Of a DNA stretch of 64,000 nt, positions 53,256-61,999 are shown in pieces. The notes beneath the pieces were generated by a model. It did no database searches. It was given only the letters and a program-made list of their open reading frames with translations, and was not told the origin of the DNA. Made by a program: the position numbers and the translations under genes. The stretch comes from Pirellula sp. (GTDB taxonomy: Bacteria; Planctomycetota; Planctomycetia; Pirellulales; PNKZ01), in contig PNKZ01000005.1 of NCBI GenBank assembly GCA_013822735.1, positions 186,001-250,000 of the forward strand. Reading direction: 5' to 3'. Each line of letters opens with the position of its first letter. The stretch's first letter is position 1.

Positions 53256-55073
53256 ATGGCCACCACCGACGAAAACGTAAAGCTCAATCCGGTCGAAGAA
53301 GCAAAGGTCACGAGCCGCTATTTGCGCGGCACGATTGGCGAAGAACTCGCCGACGGCAACGACCATTTCGGCAAGGCCAGCGAAGCGCTGCTGAAGACGC
53401 ACGGCACGTACCAGCAAGACGATCGCGATGCGCGGGCCGCGGCCCGCGCCGCGGGAGGGGGCGGCAAAGCGGAGAAGTCGTTCATCTTCATGGTGCGCAC
53501 GCGCGTGCCCGGCGGCAAGATGACGAGCGAGCAGATGCTCGCCGAACTCGCCATTTGCGACGAGCTCGGCAACGCCACGCTGCGCATCACCACGCGGCAA
53601 GGGTTGCAGCACCACGGCATTCCGAAGACGACGCTGAAGGAATGCATCCGCCGGATCAACGACATTAAGCTCACGACGCTCGCGGCCTGCGGCGACGTGA
53701 ACCGCAACGTGATGTGCTGCCCGGCGCCGCACCACTTTGACCCGGTGCATGAGCAACTGCAGAAGATGGCGGACGACCTGGCCGAGCACTTCAAGCCGAA
53801 GACCAAGGCCTACTACGAAATCTGGCTGAAGGATACGTGCAGCGGCGAACAAACCTGCCTGCAAGGGGACGACGCCGAAACGGACACGACCTATAAGGCG
53901 CCGACCGCCGCGCTTGCCGAACACAACGGCGACGGCGTCGAGCCGATCTACGGCAGCACCTACTTGCCGCGCAAGTTTAAGATGGCGATCGGCCTGCCGG
54001 GCGATAATTGCGTCGACATGTACGCCAACGACTTGAGCTTGATGGCGATCTGCGAGAACTTCAACGTCGTCGGGTACAACGTGCTCGTCGGCGGCGGCTT
54101 CGGCGTGACGCCGAGCGCCAAGAAGACGTTTCCAGCCGTGGCGAAGCGGCTCTGCTACGTACGGGCCGATCAAGCGATCGGCGTGGCGGAAGCGGTGGTG
54201 AAGGTGCAGCGTGATTTCGGCAATCGCGAAGACCGCAAGCGAGCGCGCCTCAAGTACCTGCTGCACGACCGGGGCTTGGCGTGGTTCAAAGCTAAGGTGG
54301 AAGAATACTACGGCGAAGCGCTCCCCGAGCCGCATGCCGACGACGTGTGGGGCTTCGACGACCACCTCGGCTGGCACGAGCAAGGAGACGGCCGCTGGTT
54401 CTACGGCTTGAACGTCGAGAACGGCCGGATCAAAGACGAAGGCGACTTCCGTTTGAAGTCGGCCCTGTACAAGATTTGCCGCGAACTGAAGCCGAGCCTG
54501 CGCCTGACGGCGCACCAAAGCATTTTGTTTTGCGATCTCTCGCCCGACGACCGGGGCACGCTCGAGCAAATTCTGCGCGAGCACGGCATCAAGCTCTCGC
54601 ACGAAATCTCCACGGTGCGCCGCTGGAGCATGGCGTGCGTCGCTTGGCCGACGTGCGGACTATCGATCACCGAAGCGGAACGGGCCTTGCCGGGCGTGAT
54701 CGATCAGCTGGAACAGGAACTCGCCAAGATCGGCCTGGCGCGCGAAGCGTTCACCGTGCGCATGACCGGTTGCCCCAACGGCTGCGCTCGCCCCTACAAC
54801 AGCGACATCGGCTTGGTCGGCAAATCGGCAGGCAAGTACACGGTGTTTGTCGGCGGCCGGCTGCTCGGCGACCGCTTGAACTTCATCTTCAAAGATTCGG
54901 TGCCGGAAGAAGTCTTGGTGCCGACGCTGATGCCGCTCTTCCACTACTTCAAGCACGAACGGGCCGCCGACGAGACCTTCGGCGACTTCTGCTTGCGCAA
55001 AGGTGCGGAAGATCTCGTAGCCTGGGCCGATAAATTTGCAGCGGCGGCGGGCGAGTCGAACGGCGCTAACTAA
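53256..55073 (+). CDS. sir: Assimilatory sulfite reductase, sirohaem/[4Fe-4S] subunit
   Basis: 605 aa, cytoplasmic; reduces sulfite to sulfide with six electrons. The two ferredoxin-like and two sirohaem halves are recognisable ('FIFMVRTRVPGGKMTSEQML', 'LRITTRQGLQHHGI', 'DVNRNVMCCPAP'). The cluster cysteines are CVAWPTCG (C-x5-C) and TGCPNGCARPY (C-x3-C). 'PTCGLSITEAERALPG' is the sulfite-reductase form; nitrite reductases have a different sequence there. No flavoprotein partner is adjacent, so ferredoxin or an unlinked CysJ is the donor. The start at 53256 begins the conserved domain. Confidence 0.92.
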   Translation: MATTDENVKLNPVEEAKVTSRYLRGTIGEELADGNDHFGKASEALLKTHGTYQQDDRDARAAARAAGGGGKAEKSFIFMVRTRVPGGKMTSEQMLAELAICDELGNATLRITTRQGLQHHGIPKTTLKECIRRINDIKLTTLAACGDVNRNVMCCPAPHHFDPVHEQLQKMADDLAEHFKPKTKAYYEIWLKDTCSGEQTCLQGDDAETDTTYKAPTAALAEHNGDGVEPIYGSTYLPRKFKMAIGLPGDNCVDMYANDLSLMAICENFNVVGYNVLVGGGFGVTPSAKKTFPAVAKRLCYVRADQAIGVAEAVVKVQRDFGNREDRKRARLKYLLHDRGLAWFKAKVEEYYGEALPEPHADDVWGFDDHLGWHEQGDGRWFYGLNVENGRIKDEGDFRLKSALYKICRELKPSLRLTAHQSILFCDLSPDDRGTLEQILREHGIKLSHEISTVRRWSMACVAWPTCGLSITEAERALPGVIDQLEQELAKIGLAREAFTVRMTGCPNGCARPYNSDIGLVGKSAGKYTVFVGGRLLGDRLNFIFKDSVPEEVLVPTLMPLFHYFKHERAADETFGDFCLRKGAEDLVAWADKFAAAAGESNGAN

Positions 55074-55087
55074 GCGTTGCGCGACGA

Positions 55088-56818
55088 CTATTCCTTCGAC
55101 TGCTTGTCTTTCGATTTGTCGTCGGGCTTCTTGTCGTCGTCCGGAGTTTGCACCTCGCGCCACGGCTCGCGCTTCTCGTAGCTGGCCAGCTCCTTGCGGA
55201 GATGGTCTTTCTGGGCGTCGTCGTCTTCGGCGAGGTCGAGCGCCTTGAGGAGCCATTTCTTCGCGCCGTCGAAGTCGCCGGCTTCGGCGTAAGCGGCTCC
55301 GAGCGTGCTCAGGATGTGCGGCAACTTATATTGCGTGGCTTCGCAGGCGCGTTCGGCGAGCTCGCGCGCTCGCTTCGCGTCGCGAAGTTCGTCGTCGGGC
55401 GAAGTCGCCAGCACCCAAGCGAGATTGTTGAGCAGGCCGGAGTCTTTCGGCTCGACCTTCAGCGCGGCGTCGTAATCCTTAATCGCCGAAGCTTGATTCC
55501 CTTGGCTCAAGTAGGCGTCGCCGCGAAGTCGCAACGCGCGCCAATTCGCGGGATCGGTCTTTAAGAGTTTGTCGGTGATGGCGATCGTTTCGGCGTGGTT
55601 CTTCTGGCTGTGATGCACCACGGCCATTTGCAACGCGATATTGGTATCCGCCGGTTCGAGCTCTTGCAAACGTTCCAAGTCGCGCAAGGCGTCCGCCGCG
55701 CGATCGTCGTCGATGAGATAGGCGATGCGAGCGCGCAAGGCCATCGGCGCCTTGGGGAAGCGTTCGAGCAGCAAGTCGACGTCGTCCAGTGCTCCGCGCT
55801 TGTCGCCGGTGAGCTGCCGCGCTTGGCTGCGGAGCAGCAAACCTTCGGGCATTTCGGGGTGAAGCTTGAGGGCCGTTTCGGCGTCGGCCAGGGCCGCCTT
55901 CGCATCGCCCGCCAAGAGATTGACGCGTCCCCGTTGCAACACGGCGGCCGGCGAACGCGGCACGAGCGCCGCGGCCTTCGAGAGGCTTTGCTTGGCTTCG
56001 TCCCACTTCTTCTGCGCCGCGAGCGCCAGGCCGCGGGCTTCGTGCGTGGCGGCGTGGTCGGGCTCCAGCTTCAAGGCCGCATCGAAATCGGCGACCGCTT
56101 CGGCAGGCTTGTCCATGCCGAGCTTCGTCGCCGCGCGCAGGCGCAGCGGCTGCGGATCGCCCGGGTCGAGCTGCACCGCCTCGTCGAGGTCTTTCAGTCG
56201 GTCTTCCGGCTTGGTGCGAAAGGCGCTGTGCATGAGCAACGCATTGGCCCGGGTCGGCGGATCGACGTTCTTGAGCGTGAGCGCCTTCTCGAGCATGGTG
56301 CGGGCCTGTTTGACGTCGCCCCCCGGCAAAACTTGCAGCCGCGCGATGAGGACGTAGGCTTCCGCAATATCCGGATCGGCGGCGAGCGCTTCGCTCAAAT
56401 CGCCGACGGCACTATCGCGCAGCTGGGCCGCTTGCATGTTCGGACCTTGCGGCTCAAGCACTTGCTTGGCCAGCGCTTCGCCGCGCTGGTAATGCGTCGA
56501 GGCCTGCAGCTTCTTGGCGAACTTCGTGTTTTCTTCGTCGAGCCCCTTGTCGAGCGCGGCGCGGCACAGCTTAAGAATTTCGTCGAGATCGCCAATCGTC
56601 TTGGCGTCGATACGAGCTTCCAGCGCGCGATCGAGATCCGCTTGGCCGGCGTTTTTATCCGCCGACTTTTTCTCGTCGGTCGTAGGCTTCGCTTCTTCAG
56701 CGCCCGCCGCGCGCGGAAGGCCCCGCGGGGCGACGTCGACGAGCGAACAGCTCACCGCGAGCAGCATGCCGGCGAGAACGCGCCGAGCGGTTTGAGAAGG
56801 CAACGCAACTAACATCAT
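55088..56818 (-). CDS. Exported TPR-repeat protein
   Basis: 576 aa. A signal peptide (SQTARRVLAGMLLAVSCSLVDVAP) is followed by a charged linker and at least ten TPR units ('LLVKIAADYVL...' style helices; clear examples are 'AVADFDAALKLEPDHAATHEARGLAL', 'AIKDYDAALKVEPKDSGLLNNLAWVLA', and 'LGAAYAEAGDFDGAKKWLLKALDLA'). A charged tail of D/K/S ends the protein. Likely a periplasmic scaffold. The start at 56818 follows GGAAGGAG. Downstream of a lipoprotein gene by 49 bases, so likely one unit. Confidence 0.85.
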   Translation of the reverse strand: MMLVALPSQTARRVLAGMLLAVSCSLVDVAPRGLPRAAGAEEAKPTTDEKKSADKNAGQADLDRALEARIDAKTIGDLDEILKLCRAALDKGLDEENTKFAKKLQASTHYQRGEALAKQVLEPQGPNMQAAQLRDSAVGDLSEALAADPDIAEAYVLIARLQVLPGGDVKQARTMLEKALTLKNVDPPTRANALLMHSAFRTKPEDRLKDLDEAVQLDPGDPQPLRLRAATKLGMDKPAEAVADFDAALKLEPDHAATHEARGLALAAQKKWDEAKQSLSKAAALVPRSPAAVLQRGRVNLLAGDAKAALADAETALKLHPEMPEGLLLRSQARQLTGDKRGALDDVDLLLERFPKAPMALRARIAYLIDDDRAADALRDLERLQELEPADTNIALQMAVVHHSQKNHAETIAITDKLLKTDPANWRALRLRGDAYLSQGNQASAIKDYDAALKVEPKDSGLLNNLAWVLATSPDDELRDAKRARELAERACEATQYKLPHILSTLGAAYAEAGDFDGAKKWLLKALDLAEDDDAQKDHLRKELASYEKREPWREVQTPDDDKKPDDKSKDKQSKE

Positions 56819-56867
56819 CAAGCTCCTTCCGTGGAGCGGGACCGCAACCTGTGCGGCGCCGCGTCCG

Positions 56868-57728
56868 TTACGAGGCGGTCGCCGTCGCCGCCGGGGCAAC
56901 CACCGGTTTGCCCGCGACGACCGTAAGAGTACCGGCGGCCGAGTCCGTCGAGTCCATAAACTTTTGATATTCCAGGGCCAGCTGCGGCACGCGCCAGCCG
57001 AGAAAAATTTGGTGTCCGAGCGTTTCGTACGCCAGCAGGCGGAACGTGCCGGCCGTCGTACTGGCGGCGTTTCCGCGAACTTCGAACAGCTGCTGGCAGG
57101 TGACGTCCAATTGCTTGAACGTTCGCTTAGGCGCGCCGGGCGCCGGCGACGTCACTTGGACATCGACCCAAGCGCTGCTATTGGCGATTTCCGCCATCAC
57201 CTTGGCCGTGAGGTCCGCCTTGAGTTTGGTGAGCAGCGCGTCGCGCGTCGCTTTCGCCGTCGCGGCGTCGGCCCGTTCGATGCCCGCATAGAAGTAGCAG
57301 GTTCGCAGGCCGACGGTCGACGGAGCCGGCGCCTCGACGCAAACCTGAAAACCGGGAATGGTCGGCAACGGCCCGGGAGGCATCAAGCGCTCGATCGGCA
57401 TCTGTTCGTCGGCCTTTTCCGGTTTGGCGGCCCCTTCCTCGATCAGAAGCGGCTGGGCGTTGCCGTTCCGTCCGATCATTTTCGGCAAGCGAATCGTCGC
57501 GACCACGCCGACGGTCGACGTTTGGCTGTTCAGCGGCGTCGCTTCCGGGAGCAAATTCACGAACCGGTTCTCTAACGCGAGATTCTTGATTGTCTCGTCC
57601 ATCCGTGTTTCGTATTCGCTCACGCCGCATCCGGCGACAAAACTGCTCAAACCGGCGGCCGCCAACGACGCCAAAGCGCCCCGTCGCGAGAGAGGTTCGG
57701 AGCCAAGTCGGGTGAGGTCGCGCATCAT
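56868..57728 (-). CDS. Lipoprotein with Tat-like signal, unknown function
   Basis: 286 aa. The leader 'SRRGALASLAAAGLSSFVAGC' combines a twin-arginine start (RR at 15-16) with a lipobox SFVAGC (C34), so a Tat-exported lipoprotein. The mature part has no recognised domain: 'VVATIRLPKMIGRNG', 'FYAGIERADAATAKATRD ALLTKLKADL' and 'VTCQQLFEVRGN' can be read but not assigned. Probably forms a unit with the TPR gene downstream (49 bases). Confidence 0.75.
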   Translation of the reverse strand: MMRDLTRLGSEPLSRRGALASLAAAGLSSFVAGCGVSEYETRMDETIKNLALENRFVNLLPEATPLNSQTSTVGVVATIRLPKMIGRNGNAQPLLIEEGAAKPEKADEQMPIERLMPPGPLPTIPGFQVCVEAPAPSTVGLRTCYFYAGIERADAATAKATRDALLTKLKADLTAKVMAEIANSSAWVDVQVTSPAPGAPKRTFKQLDVTCQQLFEVRGNAASTTAGTFRLLAYETLGHQIFLGWRVPQLALEYQKFMDSTDSAAGTLTVVAGKPVVAPAATATAS

Positions 57729-57884
57729 AAATGCCGGAAGCGAGAGAAACTGGGAAGACGTTCAACAGCTCGATTGTGAAACCAGGCCGGCCGAGTGTCA
57801 AGGAAAGACCGGCAAACGAGGCCGGATGGCGAATGATTAATTGCCCGCAGGGTGCCGGCGTTTCTATCGCCGTCGCTCGTCGAC

Positions 57885-59261
57885 CTAAGAACCGTTCGCA
57901 GCCTCCGCACGGCGGGGATCGGTCGCGTTGAGCCACTCTTCGAGGTTGGTGTAGCCGTCGCCGTCGGCATCGAGCGCTTGGTCCGCGGCATCGCTCGCGT
58001 TCAATCCATGCTCCGCTTCCCACGCATCGGGCAGACCGTCGGAGTCGGCGTCCGCAGGCACTTCCGTCGCGGTGAAGCTCGGCAGGCCGCCAACGTCTTT
58101 CGGCGAATTGATCACCTTACCGCCGCCGCTCCGCACCTCGCCGACGATGCGCAAGTCGATCGCATCGCGCCGTGGTCGCGTCGCGCCTCCCCCCGCCAAC
58201 ACTCGATCGCGCGCCTGTTCGGCCGAGTCCGTCGTCACGGGCGCGGAGGCCAACGCCTCGGAAAGTTTACTGGCACGCTCGGCGTGCTCGATCCAGTCCC
58301 AATCGTCGGGCCCGCGCAGTTTTGCGTAGTCCAGCTTGTTGCCGGCGGCGAACATCTGCGTCGCCGCGCCGCCGATGTCAAACATGTAAACGCGGTCCGT
58401 CGTCGACGGGCCCGGCTTCAAGTAGTTCCCCACGTAGTTGATCCGCGCCGGGTCTTCGGCCGAGTAACCGGCCGGGCTAATCCAGTCGTAGACGACGTTG
58501 TTGCGAAAGTCCAAGAGCAAGCCCGGCGGCTTGCCGTAGGTGCCGGGCCGCGGGCAGCGCGTCCGATGGTGCGCATAAAGGTTGTGATGGTAGGTCACGC
58601 CGCCGTCGGTCCGAATGAGCGAACCGTAGCCGTGTGTTCCCTTGGCGTGCACGCTTTGGTCCAGGCTTTCCGTGATGAAGCACCACTGCACGGTCACGTC
58701 GCCGCATCCTTCTCCGGTGACCGACAGCGTTTCATCGATGCTCCAAGAGGCCGAGCAGTGATCGAGAATCACATGGCGACATTGATACACGGCCAGCGCG
58801 TCCATTTCCTTGCCGACGGAATCTCCCGGCCGGAAGCGCACGTGCCGCACCACCACGTCGTCGGCTTCGATTTGCGTGCCGAAGTTGGTAATGCAAATGC
58901 CGTCCCCCGGCGCCGTTTGGCCGGCGATGGTCACGCGCGGTTCCGCGATCTTTAGCGGGGCCAGCAGTTCGATCACGCCCGACGTGCGAAAGACGATCGT
59001 CCGCGGGCCGGCGAGCGACAGCCCATGCCGCAAGCTGCCTTCGATCGGCGTGTTCTTCTTCGCCTTCGGGTTGTAGTCGGCGAGCGTCGTGACGAAGTAC
59101 ACCTTGCCGCCGCGCCCGCCGAGACTGTGGCGACCGAATCCTTCCGCGCCGGGAAAGGCGAGCATCGCACGCGCGGACTCGGAGTTCTCCGCGGCAGGCG
59201 CGAAGGAAATCAGAAGTCCGAAGAAACAGATCACTCTCGCAATCAAGTTTAAGATCGGCAT
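57885..59261 (-). CDS. Exported pectate-lyase-like (PL1-type) protein with C-terminal Ca-binding repeats
   Basis: 458 aa. Signal peptide 1-23. The beta-helix body is in the PL1/planctomycete pectate-lyase style: 'FPGAEGFGRHSLGGRGGKVYFVTTLADYN', 'EGSLRHGL', 'GRTIVFRTSGVIEL' and 'DHCSASWSIDETLSVT'; 'HHNLYAHHRTRCPRPG' holds the likely catalytic arginine region. The end carries two EF-hand-like loops (DADSDGLPDAW, DADGDGYTNLEEW) found in many exported planctomycete hydrolases. Probably cuts a uronic-acid polymer. The start gives the signal peptide directly. Confidence 0.85.
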   Translation of the reverse strand: MPILNLIARVICFFGLLISFAPAAENSESARAMLAFPGAEGFGRHSLGGRGGKVYFVTTLADYNPKAKKNTPIEGSLRHGLSLAGPRTIVFRTSGVIELLAPLKIAEPRVTIAGQTAPGDGICITNFGTQIEADDVVVRHVRFRPGDSVGKEMDALAVYQCRHVILDHCSASWSIDETLSVTGEGCGDVTVQWCFITESLDQSVHAKGTHGYGSLIRTDGGVTYHHNLYAHHRTRCPRPGTYGKPPGLLLDFRNNVVYDWISPAGYSAEDPARINYVGNYLKPGPSTTDRVYMFDIGGAATQMFAAGNKLDYAKLRGPDDWDWIEHAERASKLSEALASAPVTTDSAEQARDRVLAGGGATRPRRDAIDLRIVGEVRSGGGKVINSPKDVGGLPSFTATEVPADADSDGLPDAWEAEHGLNASDAADQALDADGDGYTNLEEWLNATDPRRAEAANGS

Positions 59262-59306
59262 GACGCTTTCCTATCGGAGTGAGTACAAAAGTTGGCGAGC
59301 TGCGGG

Positions 59307-59360
59307 GTTTATCCCCGCCGTCCGGATTGTTGCGACGATCGACAGACGGCGGGGATAAAC
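59307..59360. repeat. 16-bp perfect inverted repeat
   Basis: GTTTATCCCCGCCGTC and its exact reverse complement GACGGCGGGGATAAAC, 22 bases apart. Placed between the pectate-lyase promoter and the recombinase. A very strong fold-back without T-run; REP-like or a boundary of the inserted element. Confidence 0.75.
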
Positions 59361-59489
59361 TTCGCCGCGCGCTCATCCGCAACCCGCGACAATTACCGCA
59401 CTTCGAGCGTTAAGCCCCGCCGTGACCAGCCTTTCGGATCGCGGCGGAGCGATCACCTGAGCTCAGGAATGTTCAGCGATTATCAGTCC

Positions 59490-59510
59490 GATTGACGCAC
59501 TGCGTCAATC
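59490..59510. promoter_or_regulatory. 9-bp palindrome upstream of the recombinase, possible operator or att-site
   Basis: GATTGACGC ACT GCGTCAATC, perfect arms. It lies 40 bases before the recombinase start. Large serine recombinases recognise imperfect inverted repeats of 40-50 bases around a 2-base core; this could be half of one, or an autoregulatory operator. Confidence 0.4.
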
Positions 59511-59528
59511 GCTTGCCGTCTTGGCGTT

Positions 59529-59542
59529 ACCTCCTCGGAGGT
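59529..59542 (+). promoter_or_regulatory. Self-complementary ribosome-binding site (ACCTCCTCGGAGGT)
   Basis: The Shine-Dalgarno GGAGG at 59537-59541 is preceded by its complement CCTCC. In RNA the 5-6-bp hairpin would hide the site, suggesting that translation of the recombinase is kept low. Confidence 0.55.
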
Positions 59543-59549
59543 AATGTTC

Positions 59550-61544
59550 ATGTCTCGTGTTTCCGATCGTAATGTTTCGCCGCGCAACGGCCATACCCTC
59601 ATGGCCGGGCTCGGCGCCCGGATCAGTGGCTGCGCTAGTCAGAAAGAAGAGAGCCTCGAAGATCAGACGGACCACAATAAAGAAGTCGTCACGGAGATGT
59701 ATTCGGCCGGTCCGATCGAATACCTGATCATTGCCACGAAAGGGAAAGGGGAACGCCTGGACCGGCCGGAATTGACGGACATCGAGGCGGAATTCCGAAA
59801 ACGGTACCTCGACGTCTTCGTGTGGGAAGATCTGGGCCGGCTGGTGCGCGGCGTCGAAGCTGTGCGGCTGCTGGGCATCGCCGTCGATCACGGCACGCGC
59901 GTGATCGTGCCGAACGACAACATCGACACGGCGAACGAAACGTGGGAAGCCGATGCCATCAAGGCCTGCGCGGACCACGTAGCCCATCAGGAGCACACTT
60001 CCCGAAGGCTCAAACACAAGCTGGCGAACCGCTTCGTGAAGCACGGCGGGGCGATGTCGCGGCCGATTGCCGGATACGTCGTTCCCCAAGGAGTGAAGTC
60101 GTTCAACGACTGGCTCAAAGACCCGCGGTTCGACGTCCGCTCGAACCCGCAAGCGGACCCGTGGATCTACGACGGTGCCAAGCTCCTCCGCGAAACGCAG
60201 AACTGCACGGCGGTCGCCGACATGCTGAACGCTCGCGGCGTCGCCGTCGGTCCGTACTGCCGGCGGAAAACCTGGGACGGGGCGATGGTGCGCCGATTCT
60301 ACGGCAACCCGTTGCTCAAAGGTCAAGCGGTACGTAAACGGCGGCATTCCGTCAAGTTTCACGAATCGGGAGTGCGGAAGTCGGTGCTCAATCCGAAAGG
60401 TCCCCTGAACTACGCCTGCCCGCACTTGGCCTACTTCGACGCGGACGAGCACGACGACTTGCAGCAACTGCTCAAGGACCGGAACTACCGATACAAGCGA
60501 GCTTCCGTCCACGGCGTGGACCCGCTCACGCGCGTACCGCGGAAGCGAACTCGCTTTCCGGGGCAACACGGTCGCTGCTGGTACTGCGGCTACCATCACG
60601 TGTGGGGCGGCAATGGCGTGACGGAGAATCTGATGTGCAGCAATGCGCGGCACTGGCAGTGCTGGAACTCGGTCGGTTACGACGGGGCCTTGTTCACCGG
60701 TCGCTTGGTCGACGTCATTAAAGCGGAACTCTACGGTCTCGACGGTTTCGATAGTCAATACCGCGAGTTGATCGAGCAGTCCGGCAGTAGCGACCGGGGC
60801 GAGGTCGCCCGGCGATGGGAACGGCTCCAACAGGACGAACTCGAACTCGCCAAACGTCGCGAGCGGTTCGTCGAAGCGATCGATAAGTTCGGCGTACAAC
60901 CGATGTTCGAGGCTAAGCTGCAGGAGATCGACGCGGACGAGCGGAAGGTCCGGCTCCAACGGCGGGCGCTGGAACGCCTCGGGCAAGAGCGGCTCCAGGT
61001 TCCGGAGTCGACCATTGTGCTGCGTCAGATGCTCGAAGAAGAATTCGTCGGTGCCGCCCACGATTCGCCGGAGTTCGGCGATTTGCTGCGCAAGTTGTGC
61101 CCTGACGTCTTCGTCTACTTAGTGCGGTTGTGCGACGGCGGCGGCTTGCTGCCGCGGGCGTACGTCCGACTGACGCTCGACGGAATCGTCCCCGATGCGC
61201 GGCTCGTGCCGGGGCTGGACGGTTTGTTGCGGCGTGAAGCGACGTTCGACCTGTTCGATGCTCCGCAGCGGGAACGCATCCGCACGGATGCCGTGCGGTG
61301 GCAGGCGTCCGAACTGGCGCCGAAGGCGATCGCCGCTAGGATCGCCGCAACCACCATCGAGCGTCCGACGGCGACCGCCGTGCAAAACGCGTTGAACCTG
61401 CAGGAGCGGATGACCGACTTGGGGCTCTCGTCGCCGTGGGTCACGGTGCTGGAGCCGCCGACCGACCTGCCGAAACTCCGGCGGCACCGGAACGCCAAGT
61501 ACCGCTTCACGCCGCTCGACGGCTATGCACGACCGCCGGTTTAG
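59550..61544 (+). CDS. Large serine recombinase
   Basis: 664 aa. The resolvase-type N-terminal domain (about 18-160) has 'LGARISGCASQKEESLEDQ', where R24 and catalytic S26 match the RxS and S...Q..SL..Q pattern; 'VWEDLGRLVRGVEAVR' is the usual DxxRLxR helix. The middle 'recombinase' domain is followed by a zinc ribbon CWYCG ... LMC ... WQC (about 345-372) and a coiled-coil region ('LQQDELELAKRRERFVEAIDK'). This is the layout of integrases of the phiC31/TnpX type. The start at 59550 has GGAGG at 8 bases; an ATG at 59544 is too close. Likely moves the linked cassette. Confidence 0.9.
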   Translation: MSRVSDRNVSPRNGHTLMAGLGARISGCASQKEESLEDQTDHNKEVVTEMYSAGPIEYLIIATKGKGERLDRPELTDIEAEFRKRYLDVFVWEDLGRLVRGVEAVRLLGIAVDHGTRVIVPNDNIDTANETWEADAIKACADHVAHQEHTSRRLKHKLANRFVKHGGAMSRPIAGYVVPQGVKSFNDWLKDPRFDVRSNPQADPWIYDGAKLLRETQNCTAVADMLNARGVAVGPYCRRKTWDGAMVRRFYGNPLLKGQAVRKRRHSVKFHESGVRKSVLNPKGPLNYACPHLAYFDADEHDDLQQLLKDRNYRYKRASVHGVDPLTRVPRKRTRFPGQHGRCWYCGYHHVWGGNGVTENLMCSNARHWQCWNSVGYDGALFTGRLVDVIKAELYGLDGFDSQYRELIEQSGSSDRGEVARRWERLQQDELELAKRRERFVEAIDKFGVQPMFEAKLQEIDADERKVRLQRRALERLGQERLQVPESTIVLRQMLEEEFVGAAHDSPEFGDLLRKLCPDVFVYLVRLCDGGGLLPRAYVRLTLDGIVPDARLVPGLDGLLRREATFDLFDAPQRERIRTDAVRWQASELAPKAIAARIAATTIERPTATAVQNALNLQERMTDLGLSSPWVTVLEPPTDLPKLRRHRNAKYRFTPLDGYARPPV

Positions 61545-61580
61545 GCGCGTCTTGATCTACGTTTCTTCATTACCTTTATG

Positions 61581-61610
61581 AGCCCCGGCCCGTCGCCGGG
61601 GTTCTTTTTT
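61581..61610 (+). terminator. Intrinsic terminator after the recombinase
   Basis: A GCCCCGGC ... GCCGGGGT stem (8 bp, 5-base loop) followed by TCTTTTTT, 37 bases past the stop codon. Confidence 0.9.
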
Positions 61611-61645
61611 GCGCCGACGTCAAGCGTTCGGCCACGTGTTAACCC

Positions 61646-61819
61646 ATGTCTTCGAGAAAAACTCCACCAATCCCGCCGACGGAGCGAGCCGGGCCGATTC
61701 GCCCCGGTTCTACGCTCCATCGCGTTCTCTTGCTCGTTGCCGCGCGCGTCGCCGACAAGCTACGGCGCCCCGTCGGTTCGCCCGAGTCGTTGGGAGCCGA
61801 GAAAGAATCTGCGTCGTAG
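61646..61819 (+). CDS. Possible 57-aa basic peptide in the cassette leader
   Basis: ATG at 61646 opens 57 codons to TAG at 61819. The middle (LHRVLLLVAARVADKLRRPV) would be an amphipathic helix, the ends are polar, and Arg/Lys content is high. Ribosome-site evidence is weak. The frame sits between two intrinsic terminators, after the recombinase and before the ubiquitin-like genes, so it could be a small protein or a leader peptide. No family recognised. Confidence 0.4.
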   Translation: MSSRKTPPIPPTERAGPIRPGSTLHRVLLLVAARVADKLRRPVGSPESLGAEKESAS

Positions 61820-61951
61820 CACGGCCGATCACACTCGCCTCTTGCGAACCCATTCGCAAGTACCCGCACCGGATCTCTTTTCGCATCCGCGGATTATCGC
61901 CGCTCTGCCGATCGCCGTTAGTTCTCGCGCGATTTTTCCGGCGCCGGTCAT

Positions 61952-61981
61952 GCCGCCGACATTCGCGGCGGCCCCTTTTTT
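61952..61981 (+). terminator. Terminator-like hairpin immediately before the cassette
   Basis: GCCGCCG ... CGGCGGC (7 bp, 7-base loop) then CCCTTTTTT. It ends 19 bases before the ATG at 62000 and 9 bases before the GAGGAGG ribosome site, so it must be bypassed for any read-through from the recombinase side. Could be an attenuator. Confidence 0.7.
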
Positions 61982-61999
61982 CATCCTGAGGAGGATTCT

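Noticed and set aside
53196-53256. Earlier start for sulfite reductase (extra 20 residues)
   Set aside because: The added residues (hydrophobic/basic) have no counterpart in the family, and the domain begins after 53256.
53256-55073. Calling the sirohaem enzyme a nitrite reductase (nirA)
   Set aside because: The cluster-binding segment has the PTCGL...E-x-R form of sulfite reductases.
59505-61061. 518-aa leftward frame opposite the recombinase
   Set aside because: Antisense shadow; the rightward frame has the catalytic serine and zinc-ribbon motifs.
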